From P52-10 sp041397365 (GTDB lineage: Bacteria > Pseudomonadota > Alphaproteobacteria > Rhizobiales > Xanthobacteraceae): 64,000 bases of DNA. Under the pieces are notes generated by a model, which ran no database searches, was not told the origin of the DNA, and saw nothing but the letters and a program-made list of their open reading frames with translations. Both the position numbers and the translations under genes were made by a program. The DNA lies in contig JAWKWT010000012.1 of the NCBI GenBank assembly GCA_041397365.1, forward strand, positions 44,287 through 108,286, in the 5' to 3' direction. Below, piece by piece: positions 7,575 through 17,699 of this stretch. Each line of letters begins with the position of its first letter. Positions within the stretch are counted from its first letter, which is position 1.

Positions 7575-8861
7575 ATGACTTTCAAAAAGCGTGTCGTTCG
7601 GATTGGCGGTTGGTACGTCAAGAAAAATTTCCCACACTTTGATTTGACGCTTGGCTTTGATCAAGCTCTAGCGCTTGCATCAAATCCAGCGCGAGTGTCG
7701 GAACATGCCTTCTGGCCGTTTATTGGTTATGTGGATCAAAAAAGAAAATTTTCGAAGCTGAAGAATCGCGCTCCCGAAGTGTCGAATAAAGAAAGACCGC
7801 TTCGATACTGCTCTCACCACGATGGGTACATTCACGCCTATTACGCGAAAAGCTTGTCAGAGCGCTATGAGGTGTTTGTTCGATCCTATGGCTTGGAGAA
7901 TGCGGTCATCGGATATCGCAAGGGCCTGGGGACGAATGTTGACCTAGCTAAATCGGCCTTCGACGAAATCAAATTGCGAGAAACGAGTTGTGTGATCGCG
8001 CTCGATATAACGGATTTCTTTGGCTCTATCGACCACCATGTACTCAAGCAAAATCTTTGCGAACTTCTTGAGCAGTCGCAACTGCCTGTTGATTGGTACA
8101 AAATCTATAGGTCAATGACGAAGTTTTCTTGGGTCGAGTTGTCTGAACTCGCGGATCGGCTGGGGTTTGACCAGGATAAAGTGCCTCGCCCGATTTGTTC
8201 GGCTGATAGTTTTCGACAGAAAGTGCGGGGTGGTGATGGCTTGAATTCATCTCTGGTTCGCACAAACGCAAAAGACCACGGAATACCGCAGGGTTCGCCG
8301 CTTTCGGCGGTTTTTTCAAATGTCTATATGATGCATTTCGATATTGCTTGCTCGAGGGAATTTCACTCGCGTGGTGATTTTTATCGAAGATACTCTGATG
8401 ACATTATTATCATATGCGATGTTGATCGTGCCGGCGAAGCCATCGATTTTGTGGAGCGTCAAATCGCAGATTTGGGTTCATCATTGAAACTCAACAACGC
8501 TAAGACGGAAGTTTCGGTTTTTGAACGCATCGGGCCGGATGTGTTCGTGTGCGATAGGCCAGTCACCTATCTCGGTCTGACTTACGACGGTAAACGCACA
8601 CTCCTTCGTGCGCGCACATTATCTCGCTATTACAGACGGATGACTTACGCTGCGCGGCAGGCAATCAGATCGGCAAAGAAGTCTGAGTCAAAAAAACTTT
8701 TTCTGCGGAGTACATACCGAGATCTAACTCATCTGGGGGGCCGCAATTTTTATTCGTATGCGAAGCGTGCGAGTAAGACTCTCAAGGATGTTTCCGCTGC
8801 TAAGCAACTAAGGCGGCATTTCCCGATCCTGCACCGCAAGTTAAAGACTGGCGGAAAATAG
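7575..8861 (+). CDS. Reverse transcriptase of the unknown-group/defence type, probably Drt2-like, 428 aa
   Basis: RNA-directed DNA polymerase. Motifs in order: PLRYCSHHDGYIHAYY (~75-90), GYRKGLGTNVDLA (~113-125), motif A LDITDFFGSIDHH (~143-155), motif B GIPQGSPLSAVFSN (~236-249), motif C YRRYSDDIIIIC (~270-281), motif D LKLNNAKTE (~304-312) and TYLGLTYDG (~331-339), then a basic thumb-like tail. There is no maturase, endonuclease or protease domain, so it is not a group II intron or retroelement RT. The overall pattern (RPLRY.SH.D, GIPQGSP, YRRYSDD, ~430 aa) is what I remember for antiviral DRT2 proteins; subtype is uncertain. NAKDH (231-235) resembles the retron NAxxH motif, but the retron VTG is VTY here. 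Codon use is far more AT-rich than in neighbours, suggesting transfer. No clear Shine-Dalgarno precedes the ATG. Confidence 0.85.
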   Translation: MTFKKRVVRIGGWYVKKNFPHFDLTLGFDQALALASNPARVSEHAFWPFIGYVDQKRKFSKLKNRAPEVSNKERPLRYCSHHDGYIHAYYAKSLSERYEVFVRSYGLENAVIGYRKGLGTNVDLAKSAFDEIKLRETSCVIALDITDFFGSIDHHVLKQNLCELLEQSQLPVDWYKIYRSMTKFSWVELSELADRLGFDQDKVPRPICSADSFRQKVRGGDGLNSSLVRTNAKDHGIPQGSPLSAVFSNVYMMHFDIACSREFHSRGDFYRRYSDDIIIICDVDRAGEAIDFVERQIADLGSSLKLNNAKTEVSVFERIGPDVFVCDRPVTYLGLTYDGKRTLLRARTLSRYYRRMTYAARQAIRSAKKSESKKLFLRSTYRDLTHLGGRNFYSYAKRASKTLKDVSAAKQLRRHFPILHRKLKTGGK

Positions 8862-8990
8862 GGTTGAGGCGTGGCGTGGCCGCTAGACGTAGAACCTAAT
8901 TTTGCTGTTCAAATGGATTTTCTCCTTCATCCCGATAGGTCAAGGGGGGTCGAGAGAAGCAGAGAACATCGCGTTCGGTGAAATGAAAAA

Positions 8991-9010
8991 GGCCCGGATT
9001 GCTCCGGGCC
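8991..9010. terminator. Terminator between the RT gene and groEL
   Basis: An 8-bp stem GGCCCGGA/TCCGGGCC with a 4-base loop, flanked by A-rich and T-containing sequence. It lies 33 bases from the groEL stop and can end transcription from both sides. The stretch 8862-8990 shows nothing else. Confidence 0.75.
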
Positions 9011-9043
9011 CTTTCCATTTTGCCTTCGCGATGAACCGCTGGA

Positions 9044-10678
<1,635 letters not shown>

Positions 10679-10778
10679 GGAGATTTCCCTGAATGTTGTG
10701 GTTGAGACCGTCATCCTGAGGAGCGGGCCGTGTCAGCGGCGCGCCTCGAAGGGTGACGAATGTGTGTGCGGAAGTGGC

Positions 10779-11093
10779 TTAAGCAGCCTTCTTCTTGGCG
10801 GTGACGCCTTCGAGCACGCCGAGAATGTCGCTTTCCTTCATAATCAGGAGGTCCTGATTGTCGATCTTGACCTCGGTGCCCGACCACTTGCCGAACAGCA
10901 CGACGTCGCCGACCTTGAGATCGATCGGGATCAGCTTGCCGGCCTCATCGCGGCCGCCCGGACCGACGGCAACGACTTCGCCCTGCGAGGGCTTTTCCTT
11001 GGCCGAGTCGGGGATGATGATGCCGCCAGCAGTTTTCTCCTCGGCATCGATGCGCTTGACGACGACGCGATCGTGAAGCGGACGAAACTTCAT
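10779..11093 (-). CDS. groES: Co-chaperonin GroES, 104 aa
   Basis: The 10-kDa lid of the GroEL chamber. It begins MKFRPLHDRVVVKRIDAEEKTAGG, with the mobile loop around residues 17-32 (EKTAGGIIIPDSAKEK). The core contains GDVVLFGKWSGTEV, and the conserved end reads DILGV. The length is typical for alphaproteobacterial GroES. It is the first gene of the groESL operon; a CIRCE-like operator and a promoter lie upstream. Confidence 0.98.
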   Translation of the reverse strand: MKFRPLHDRVVVKRIDAEEKTAGGIIIPDSAKEKPSQGEVVAVGPGGRDEAGKLIPIDLKVGDVVLFGKWSGTEVKIDNQDLLIMKESDILGVLEGVTAKKKAA

Positions 11094-11138
11094 CGCTGTT
11101 CTCCTAGATGATTGATAATTCGGGACAATTCGAAACTG

Positions 11139-11165
11139 TTAGCAGTCTGATGACGTGAGTGCCAT
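11139..11165 (-). promoter_or_regulatory. CIRCE-like HrcA operator upstream of groES
   Basis: TTAGCAGTC-N9-GAGTGCCAT, compared with the consensus TTAGCACTC-N9-GAGTGCTAA. The spacer is exactly 9 and only three half-site bases deviate. It lies 46 bases before the groES start, in the expected 5' UTR position, and implies heat control by the repressor HrcA. Confidence 0.7.
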
Positions 11166-11178
11166 CAGGCTGAACGGG

Positions 11179-11206
11179 ACATAGGGCAGGTCCCGAAAGC
11201 GATCAA
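11179..11206 (-). promoter_or_regulatory. Candidate groESL promoter
   Basis: On the minus strand, TTGATC (11206-11201), 16 bases, then CTATGT (11184-11179). This resembles alphaproteobacterial housekeeping or heat-shock promoters. A start ~8 bases downstream would place the CIRCE-like operator at the beginning of the transcript. Confidence 0.45.
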
Positions 11207-11458
11207 GGGGATATCAGAAAATTTTGGCACTCGTGAGGGCCGGCTGCCAGATGTTTCGCCAGGAGGTTAACGGGCGAGGCTCGACACGTAAGGTTGATGC
11301 GCAGAAACGCGCATGGCTGACGCGCTTTCGCCGGCTATTGAGGGTCGTGAGCGGCCTGATTATAAGCATGCTTACGATCATTGCAGAAGGCTTCGGTTGA
11401 GGCCGCGTGTGGCTCGCGCCATGCAAGCGGCTCCCGTTTTCCTCCCGGACCGCACGTC

Positions 11459-11926
11459 ATGGATCACAATCTCAAGACTCTCGGTTTTCTCGTGCATGAC
11501 GTTGCGCGGCTGTTGCGCAAGCGTTTCGAGCAGCACGCGCGCGGCTCGGGCCTGACGCGGTCGCAATGGCAGGTTCTTGCCTATCTGGAGCGCAACGAGG
11601 GCATCCATCAGGGCGGCCTGGCGGAACTGCTCGAAGTCGAGCCGATCACGCTCGGACGGATCGTCGACAGACTGCAAGAGATGGGGCTCGTCGAACGGCG
11701 GCCGCATTCCTCCGATCGCCGCGTGTGGCGGCTGCATCTGACGCCGAAGGCGCTGCCGAAGCTTGCCGAGATCGGCGTTCTCGGAGAGCGGACCCGCGCG
11801 GAGGCGCTGGCGGACATTCCGCAGGCCGAGCGCGAGCAGCTTTTGCAGACGCTGACGCAATTGAAATCGAATCTGGCGAGCGCATGCGCTGCGCCGGTCG
11901 CGCGGGAGCGCGTGAGCAATGGCTAA
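11459..11926 (+). CDS. MarR-family transcriptional regulator, 155 aa
   Basis: Winged-helix repressor, dimeric and DNA-binding. The recognition region LAELLEVEPITLGRIVDRLQ (~57-76) and the wing RRPHSSDRRVWRLHLT (~83-98) are typical MarR features. It overlaps the following membrane-fusion gene by 8 bases and heads an efflux operon, so it most likely represses that operon and is released by a substrate of the pump. The start at 11459 (MDHNLKTLGFL) gives the normal MarR length; earlier in-frame starts would add a non-conserved tail. The stretch 11207-11458 before it shows only promoter space. Confidence 0.9.
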   Translation: MDHNLKTLGFLVHDVARLLRKRFEQHARGSGLTRSQWQVLAYLERNEGIHQGGLAELLEVEPITLGRIVDRLQEMGLVERRPHSSDRRVWRLHLTPKALPKLAEIGVLGERTRAEALADIPQAEREQLLQTLTQLKSNLASACAAPVARERVSNG

Positions 11927-13175
11927 GAACGACATCGCCAAAACCGATCCGCCCACGGAGACGGCCGCGCTGGATGCGGCAGAGCCGGGGCGCGGGGAGG
12001 CTGCGGAAAACGTCCATCGTCTGGCGCGGCCCGAACCGCTGCCGTCCGAGCCCCCTCAGGCGCGTGAAAAGCCGGCGCAGGACGCAGCCGAGCAGCCGGC
12101 GACGCGAGCGGCCGGCGACACCAAAAGGCCGTTCCCGATGCGGACGGTGCTGTTCGCGCTGCTGCCGGTCGCCCTGATCGCAGGCGTCTATTTCTATGTG
12201 ACGGGCGGCGCGACGATGACCACCGAGAACGCCTATGTGCAGGCGGACATGGTCGGCGTCGCCAACGACATTTCCGGCATCGTCAGCAAGGTCGAGGTGA
12301 AGGAAAACCAGCCGGTCGCGGTTGGCGACGTGCTGTTTCGCCTCGACGACAAGCCGTTCCGCCTGGCGCTCGCGCGCGCCGAGGCGCAGCTCGGCACGAC
12401 GCGCAACGATCTTCTGTCCGCGCAGACGAATTATCGCGACATGCAGGCGCAGATCGCGCAGGCGCAGAACGACATCGACTATTACACGGTCGCCTTCAAG
12501 CGGCAGCAGCAGCTCGCCACCAACAATTTCACGCCACAGGCGAGTTTCGACAGCGCGCGGCGCGACCTGCAAGTGGCGCAGCAGAAGCTCGACTCGCTGA
12601 AGCAGCAATCGGCGGGCCTCGAGGCCACGCTCAACGGCGCGCCCTCGGCGGATGTCGAAACCTATCCGCGCTACCGGGAGATGCTGGCGGCGCGCGACGA
12701 GGCGGCGCGGCAGCTCGACCACACCGTCGTTCGCGCGCCGATCGCGGGTGTCGCGACCAAGGTGCCGTCCTTGCAGCCGGGGCAGTATCTTGCCGCCTCG
12801 ACGGCGTCGATCGCCATCGTCGCCACCGATCATGTCTGGGTTCAGGCGCAGCCGAAGGAAACCGAACTGACCAATGTGAAGCCGGGCCAGAAGGTGACGG
12901 TGACGGTCGATACCTATCCCGGCGTCGAATGGAGCGGCGAGGTGGAGAGCATCAGCCCCGCCTCGGCGTCGAGCTTCTCGCTGCTGCCGGCGGAAAATTC
13001 GAGCGGCAATTGGGTGAAGGTCGTGCAGCGCATTCCGATGCGGGTCAGTATCAAGAACGAGCCGGGCAAACCAAAATTGCGGATGGGCATGAGCGTCGAA
13101 CTCGGCATCGACACCGGCAAGCCGCGCGGCTGGCCCGCGCCGATCGCGCATCTGTTCGGCGCGTCGGGAGGCTGA
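11919..13175 (+). CDS. EmrA/HlyD-type membrane fusion protein of an efflux pump, 418 aa
   Basis: Periplasmic adaptor joining an inner-membrane MFS pump to an outer-membrane channel. A ~70-residue hydrophilic cytoplasmic start is followed by one transmembrane segment (~75-93, VLFALLPVALIAGVYFYV). A biotinyl-lipoyl half follows (ENAYVQADMVGVANDISGIV), then a long alpha-helical hairpin (~145-235). The second lipoyl half and beta-barrel (VVRAPIAGVATKVPSLQPGQ) close the protein. It overlaps marR and is followed 2 bases later by the MFS gene. The pair corresponds to EmrA-EmrB; the drug range is not readable. Confidence 0.92.
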   Translation: MAKNDIAKTDPPTETAALDAAEPGRGEAAENVHRLARPEPLPSEPPQAREKPAQDAAEQPATRAAGDTKRPFPMRTVLFALLPVALIAGVYFYVTGGATMTTENAYVQADMVGVANDISGIVSKVEVKENQPVAVGDVLFRLDDKPFRLALARAEAQLGTTRNDLLSAQTNYRDMQAQIAQAQNDIDYYTVAFKRQQQLATNNFTPQASFDSARRDLQVAQQKLDSLKQQSAGLEATLNGAPSADVETYPRYREMLAARDEAARQLDHTVVRAPIAGVATKVPSLQPGQYLAASTASIAIVATDHVWVQAQPKETELTNVKPGQKVTVTVDTYPGVEWSGEVESISPASASSFSLLPAENSSGNWVKVVQRIPMRVSIKNEPGKPKLRMGMSVELGIDTGKPRGWPAPIAHLFGASGG

Positions 13176-13177
13176 CC

Positions 13178-14728
13178 GTGGCCGGCGCCGTCCATGATGA
13201 AGGCGTCGTGCCGCCGGGCATCAATCGCATCGCGATCACCGGCTGCATCATTCTGGCCGTCATCATGCAGGCGCTGGACACGACCATCGCCAATGTCGCG
13301 CTGCCTTACATGCAGGGCAGCGTGGCGGCGAGCTTCGATCAGATCAGCTGGGTGCTGACGTCCTACATCGTCGCTTCCGCGATCATGACGCCGCCCTCGG
13401 GCTTCCTCACCAACCGCTTCGGGCGCAAGCGCGTTCTGCTGGTGTCGGTCGCGGGATTCGTCGTCGCCTCGATGCTCTGCGGCGCCGCGCAGTCGCTGAC
13501 GCAGATCGTCGTCTTCCGCCTGTTGCAGGGATGCTTCGGCGCGGCGCTGGTGCCGATCGCGCAAGCCGTCATGCTCGACATCTTCACCGAGAAGGAACGC
13601 GGCACCGCGATGGGCGTGTTCGGCGTGGCGGTAATGGTGGGGCCGGTGCTCGGGCCCGTGGTCGGCGGCTGGTTGACCGAGCAGCTCAACTGGCGCTGGA
13701 TTTTTTACATCAACCTGCCGCTCGGCGCGCTCGCCTTTCTCGGCATTTGGTTTTTCATGTACGAGACGCGCAGCCGGGCGCTGCATAAATTCGACTGGCT
13801 CGGCTTTTCCAGTCTCAGCCTGTTCCTCGCCTCGCTGCAATTGATGCTCGACCGCGGCAGCCAGCTCGACTGGTTCTCGTCGCTGGAAATCATCATTTAT
13901 GCGGTGGTCGCGGCGTCGGCGTTCTATGTATTTATCGTTCACATCTTCACGACCAAGAACCCGTTCGTGAATCCGAGATTGTTTCTCGACCGCAATTACG
14001 CGATCGGCATCGTCTTCATTTTCGCGGTGGGCATTTCCTATCTCGCCTCGATGGCGCTGATGACGCCCTATCTTCAGACGCTGATGGGCTATCCGATCAT
14101 CACCGCCGGTCTCGTGATGGGGCCGCGCGGGCTCGGCACGATGGTGTGCATGTTCATGGTCGGGCGCATGATCGGCCACGTCGACACGCGCGTGCTGCTG
14201 CTGATCGGCCTCGCGCTGACCGCGTGGTCGATGCATGCGATGAGCGGCTGGACGCCGGCGGTGTCGGAGTGGACGATCGCCGTGGTCGGATTCGTGCAAG
14301 GCGCCGGCCTCGGCTTCCTGTTCGTGCCGCTGACCACCGTGACGTTCGCGACACTTGCGCCGCAGCATCGCGGCGAGGCGGCGGGCATGTACAATCTGTC
14401 GCGCAACATCGGCGCGGCGGTGGGCATTTCGATCGTCACGTTCCTTTTGACGCGCAACACGCAGGTCAATCACGCGCTGATCGGCGAGCACGTCAATCCG
14501 TACAACCGCGCGCTTTACCAGCCGGACGTGCTGGCCGTGCTGAGTCCGTGGACCGCGCAGGGCCGCGCTGCGATCGACCAGCTCGTGACCGGGCAGGCGA
14601 CGATCATCGCCTACATCAACGACTTCAAGCTGATGATGATCCTGACACTGGCGGTGATGCCGCTCGTGTTTTTGTTGAAGAAGGCGAAGCCGGCGAAAGA
14701 TTCCGACGCCGTCATGGCGCATGACTAG
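13178..14728 (+). CDS. EmrB/DHA2-family MFS drug efflux transporter, 516 aa
   Basis: Proton-driven drug exporter of the 14-helix DHA2 family. Visible are motif D1-like LDTTIANVALPYMQG (~30), the motif A region TNRFGRKRVLLVS (~76-88), the motif C region GVAVMVGPVLGPVVGGWL (~150-167), and many hydrophobic helices to the end. GTG at 13178, preceded by GGGAGG and only 2 bases after the emrA stop, fits the family N-terminus better than the much longer open frame upstream. It forms a three-gene operon with marR and emrA. Confidence 0.93.
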   Translation: MAGAVHDEGVVPPGINRIAITGCIILAVIMQALDTTIANVALPYMQGSVAASFDQISWVLTSYIVASAIMTPPSGFLTNRFGRKRVLLVSVAGFVVASMLCGAAQSLTQIVVFRLLQGCFGAALVPIAQAVMLDIFTEKERGTAMGVFGVAVMVGPVLGPVVGGWLTEQLNWRWIFYINLPLGALAFLGIWFFMYETRSRALHKFDWLGFSSLSLFLASLQLMLDRGSQLDWFSSLEIIIYAVVAASAFYVFIVHIFTTKNPFVNPRLFLDRNYAIGIVFIFAVGISYLASMALMTPYLQTLMGYPIITAGLVMGPRGLGTMVCMFMVGRMIGHVDTRVLLLIGLALTAWSMHAMSGWTPAVSEWTIAVVGFVQGAGLGFLFVPLTTVTFATLAPQHRGEAAGMYNLSRNIGAAVGISIVTFLLTRNTQVNHALIGEHVNPYNRALYQPDVLAVLSPWTAQGRAAIDQLVTGQATIIAYINDFKLMMILTLAVMPLVFLLKKAKPAKDSDAVMAHD

Positions 14729-14897
14729 CGCGCGCCGAGGCTGCCTCCTCATCGCCTAAGGGCGCGCGGCGCGCTGCTGCTAGCAATCCATGCGCGATGC
14801 TGCCAATGCATTGAAAAGCAACAACTTATTAAATTTTTAGGCTTGAGATGAACGCTGGTCGTGCGTCAGAATTTCTCCTGCCGGAACGGAGGTTGGC

Positions 14898-15206
14898 ATG
14901 GTTGGGAATGACGTTGGTTCAGTTGCAAAGGGTGGCGTCGCGTCGAGCGAGTTCGTCCAGAGGATGCAGGGCTACGGGTTGACGACAGCCGAAATCCTCT
15001 ACCGTCGGCCGGATCGCAAATGGCTGCTGCAAAGCTATGTCTGGCAGGGCTACGATCTGTTTCCGAAATTTCCAAAACTTCAGGAGTTTCTCGCCTTCTG
15101 GCAGGAGAAGCTCGAAGGGCCTCTGTTCGCGGTGACGGTCGCGCATTCGCGGCTCATCAAGCCGACGGACTTCAAGGCCGTGGACGGGGTGTTCCGGCTG
15201 CATTGA
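14898..15206 (+). CDS. usg: Usg-like family protein, 102 aa
   Basis: Small protein of the Usg family, named after an unknown gene of the Caulobacter trp operon. The core reads GYGLTTAEILYRRPD, LLQSYVWQGYDLFPKFP, FWQEKLEGPLFAVTVAH and DGVFRLH, covering nearly the full family length. GGAGG stands before the ATG at 14898. Function is unknown. No trp genes lie nearby, so here it stands alone between the efflux operon and a repeat region. Confidence 0.82.
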   Translation: MVGNDVGSVAKGGVASSEFVQRMQGYGLTTAEILYRRPDRKWLLQSYVWQGYDLFPKFPKLQEFLAFWQEKLEGPLFAVTVAHSRLIKPTDFKAVDGVFRLH

Positions 15207-15225
15207 GACAGCGTGAGCGCGACCG

Positions 15226-15326
15226 AATGAGTCTGATCCAGCGGAAGCTGAGTCAGACTCATTTCGGGATCTCTTATTCGCACATGATCCGGTCCAAAAA
15301 CCGGTTCCCACTTTTCGGGATCATGC
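15226..15326. repeat. Composite intergenic palindromes (GATCATGC family)
   Basis: First a perfect 11-bp inverted repeat AATGAGTCTGA/TCAGACTCATT (15226-15236 and 15253-15263). Then comes a copy (15283-15326) of the dispersed palindrome ATGATCC...GGGATCATGC with CCGGTTCCCACTTTTCGG inside. The same family occurs at 18816, 40144, 43854 and 62791. Confidence 0.7.
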
Positions 15327-15327
15327 G

Positions 15328-16059
15328 TTACGCCGTGATGCCGCCGTCGATCGCGACTTCCGCGCCGGTGATGTAGGCGCTCTCGTCCGAGAGCAGGAAC
15401 AGCACGAGTTGCGCGACTTCCTCGGCGCTGCCGTTTCGCTTGAGCGGAACGGCCTTGATGCGTGCGGCGTTCTGCTCCGGCGTGCGGATGCTCAGCATTT
15501 CGGTGTCGATCGGTCCCGGATGGACGGAGTTCACGCGAATTTTCTTGCGCGCGAGATCGATCGCCGCCGACTTCGTCATGCCGCGCAGCGCCCATTTCGT
15601 CGCGCTGTAGGCGAACGCCTGCGGCGAGCCGCGCAGCCCTGCGCCCGACGAAATGTTGACGATCGACCCGCCGCCGGAGCGCTCCATCGCCGGCACGACC
15701 GCTTGCATGCCGAGGAAGCAGCCGGTCTGGTTGATGCGCAGGTGGCGCTCCCACAGATCGGCGTCGGTCTGCATCAGCGATTTCGGCTGATAGATGCCGG
15801 CATTGTTGACGAGGCCGTGCAGACCTCCAAGACCTTCGGCCGCGCGCACGGCGCTCGCCCAGTCGGCTTCGCTGGTGACGTCGTGATGCACGAATGTCGC
15901 CGCGCCGCCGAGGTCTTTCGCGAGTGCGTTGCCCGCGTCGTCCAGCACGTCCCCGATCACGACCTTCGCGCCCGCCGCGACCAGCATGCGCGCCTCGGCC
16001 GCGCCCTGTCCGCGCGCGCCGCCGCTAATCAATACGACCTTGCCGTCGAACCGCCCCAT
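15328..16059 (-). CDS. Short-chain dehydrogenase/reductase (SDR), 243 aa
   Basis: Classical SDR with NAD(P) Rossmann fold. The cofactor motif is GGARGQG (~13-19) and the acidic GDVLDD (~36-41) favours NAD. NNAG occurs at ~85-88, catalytic Ser in NISSGAG (~136), YSATK (~150-154) and HPGPIDTEM near 180. The C-terminus is ITGAEVAIDGGITA. Full length and intact. The closest known activities are 3alpha/20beta-hydroxysteroid and cyclohexanol dehydrogenases, which would fit the nearby Baeyer-Villiger monooxygenase, but this is only suggestive. Confidence 0.93.
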   Translation of the reverse strand: MGRFDGKVVLISGGARGQGAAEARMLVAAGAKVVIGDVLDDAGNALAKDLGGAATFVHHDVTSEADWASAVRAAEGLGGLHGLVNNAGIYQPKSLMQTDADLWERHLRINQTGCFLGMQAVVPAMERSGGGSIVNISSGAGLRGSPQAFAYSATKWALRGMTKSAAIDLARKKIRVNSVHPGPIDTEMLSIRTPEQNAARIKAVPLKRNGSAEEVAQLVLFLLSDESAYITGAEVAIDGGITA

Positions 16060-16114
16060 CTCATCCTCCCTGGTGACTCTTTATAACGTTGCTGTCGCGA
16101 GCGCGGAGACGCGA

Positions 16115-16863
16115 CTACCCGCGTCCCACGAACGGCATCTTGGTCGCCATGATGTTCAGGAACAGCGCGTTGGCGTCCGGCGGGCGCGTCGCCATGAAGA
16201 CGATGGCGTCGGCGACGTTCTGCACATCCATGCGCGGCTCCGGCACTGTTTCGCCGTTCGGCTGCAACTGGCCGGCGGCGGAGCGTGCGGTCATCGGCGT
16301 CAGCGCGTTGCCGATGTCGATCTGGCCGCAGGCGATGTCGTAGGCGCGGCCGTCGAGCGCGGTCGCGCGGGTCAGCCCGGAGACGGCGTGCTTGGTGGAG
16401 GTGTAGGGGGCGGAAAACGGCCGCGGCGCGTAAGCGGAGATCGAGCCGTTGTTGATGATGCGCCCGCCGCGCGGCGTCTGGTTCTTCATGATGCGGAAGG
16501 CGTGCTGCGTACACAGAAACGGCGCGGTGAGGTTGGTGTCCACCGTCGCCTTCCACTGCTCGACGGTGAGGTCCTCCAGCGGCACCGGCGGCGTGCCGAT
16601 GCCGGCATTGTTGAACAGCACGTCGAGCCGGCCATAGACCTCCATCGTCCTGGCGAACAGAGCCTCGATCGAGTCCGGCTTCTTCATGTCGGAGACGACG
16701 ACCAGGCTCATGCCGTCGGGGCCGAGGCTGGCGGTCTCGTCAAGTTTTCCTTGCGGCGGCCGGTCAGCACCACATGATAACCCGCCTTCATCAGCGCGAT
16801 CGACGAGGCGCGGCCGATGCCGGTTCCGGCTCCGGTGACGAGTGCGACTTTCAGATCGGCCAT
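16115..16863 (-). CDS. Short-chain dehydrogenase/reductase, ~249 aa (one indel as assembled)
   Basis: A second classical SDR in the same direction. From ATG 16863 the frame gives MADLKVALVTGAGTGIG (cofactor motif TGAGTGIG), then HVVLTGRRKE. It breaks at TTTT 16745-16748; one missing T restores KLDETASLGPDG, after which NNAGIG, NGSISAYAP and YTSTKHAVSG (catalytic Tyr-Lys) follow in the other frame. The C-terminus ends NIMATKMPFVGRG. Without the repair the protein would be cut after ~47 residues. I regard it as a functional gene with a base-calling error. It lies 56 bases upstream of the other SDR and is probably co-transcribed. Confidence 0.85.
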
Positions 16864-16926
16864 GACGATATCCTCCGCGAATTTTTCTTTTCAGATGCTG
16901 GTGACGCCGCTTTGCGCCGGCAGCGA

Positions 16927-17673
16927 TCAGCTTGAGGGCTTGTAGGGCGGGCGCGGAATGTTCTGATGCGCGGCGCGAAGGGCGGCGGACCAGCGCGAGC
17001 GCAGGTCGTGGAAATACGGCTCGCCCTCCTCGATGCGATAGTCGAGGTCGGCGTCGCCGCTGTCCTTTCTCACCACCAGCACGTCGATCGGCATACCGAC
17101 GCCGAGATTGGAGCGCATGGTGGAGTCCATCGAGATCAGGCCGATCTTCAGTGCGTCGTAGAGATCGACGTCGTAGGAGATCGCCCGGTCCAGTACCGGC
17201 TTGCCGTATTTGTGCTCGCCGATCTGCAAATACGGCGTGTCGGTGGTGCATTCGATGAAGTTGCCCGCCGGATAGACCATGAACAGGCGCATGCGTCTGC
17301 CGTTGATCTGACCGCCGAACAGGAACGAAACATCGAAATTGATGTCCTCGGCCTGGAGCGCCTTGCCTTCGGTGGCGTTGATGGTGCGGATCGCCGAACC
17401 GATCCGCTGCGCCGCCTTGAACATGGTCGGCGCGTTCATCAGCGTTTCGAGTTCACCGGTGTCCGGATTTTCCACGCCTTCGCTGAGCGTGGAAATCACC
17501 GACTGGCTGATCGCCAGATTGCCGGCGGTGGCGATCGCCATGATGCGCTCGCCGGGTTTGCGGAAGACATGCAGTTTGCGGAAGGTTGAGATATTGTCCA
17601 GCCCGGCGTTCGTACGCGTGTCGGCGATCATCACCAGCCCGTCGCGCACCAGAATTCCGCAGCAATAAGTCAT
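16927..17673 (-). CDS. Anbu, proteasome-type protease, 248 aa
   Basis: Ntn-hydrolase of the ancestral beta-subunit (Anbu) family, related to HslV and 20S proteasome subunits. The second residue is Thr (MTYCCGILVRDG), the family nucleophile position after Met removal. DTRTNAGLDNIS (~18-29) and ATAGNLA (~48-54) follow the proteasome-like pattern, as does the late SMDSTMRSNLGVGMPID. It is the last gene of a minus-strand cluster: ATP-grasp, alpha-E, transglutaminase, Anbu. This set is conserved around Anbu in many bacteria and has been proposed to make and break a peptide tag or modification. The substrate is unknown. Confidence 0.9.
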   Translation of the reverse strand: MTYCCGILVRDGLVMIADTRTNAGLDNISTFRKLHVFRKPGERIMAIATAGNLAISQSVISTLSEGVENPDTGELETLMNAPTMFKAAQRIGSAIRTINATEGKALQAEDINFDVSFLFGGQINGRRMRLFMVYPAGNFIECTTDTPYLQIGEHKYGKPVLDRAISYDVDLYDALKIGLISMDSTMRSNLGVGMPIDVLVVRKDSGDADLDYRIEEGEPYFHDLRSRWSAALRAAHQNIPRPPYKPSS

Positions 17674-17699
17674 CGCAAGTTTCCGTCAGCGTGTCAGAG

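Noticed and set aside
7575..8861. RT as a group II intron maturase
   Set aside because: No maturase X or HNH domain follows the RT core, and I find no domain V/VI-like hairpin downstream.
7575..8861. RT as a classical retron RT
   Set aside because: NAKDH resembles NAxxH, but it lies immediately before IPQGSP and the VTG motif is VTY; no clear msr/msd with a branching G was recognised. Kept only as an alternative.
16115..17251. 378-aa SDR with a long N-terminal extension
   Set aside because: The first ~150 residues are the wrong frame of the real N-terminus and of the anbu gene region; a one-base error at 16745-16748 explains it.
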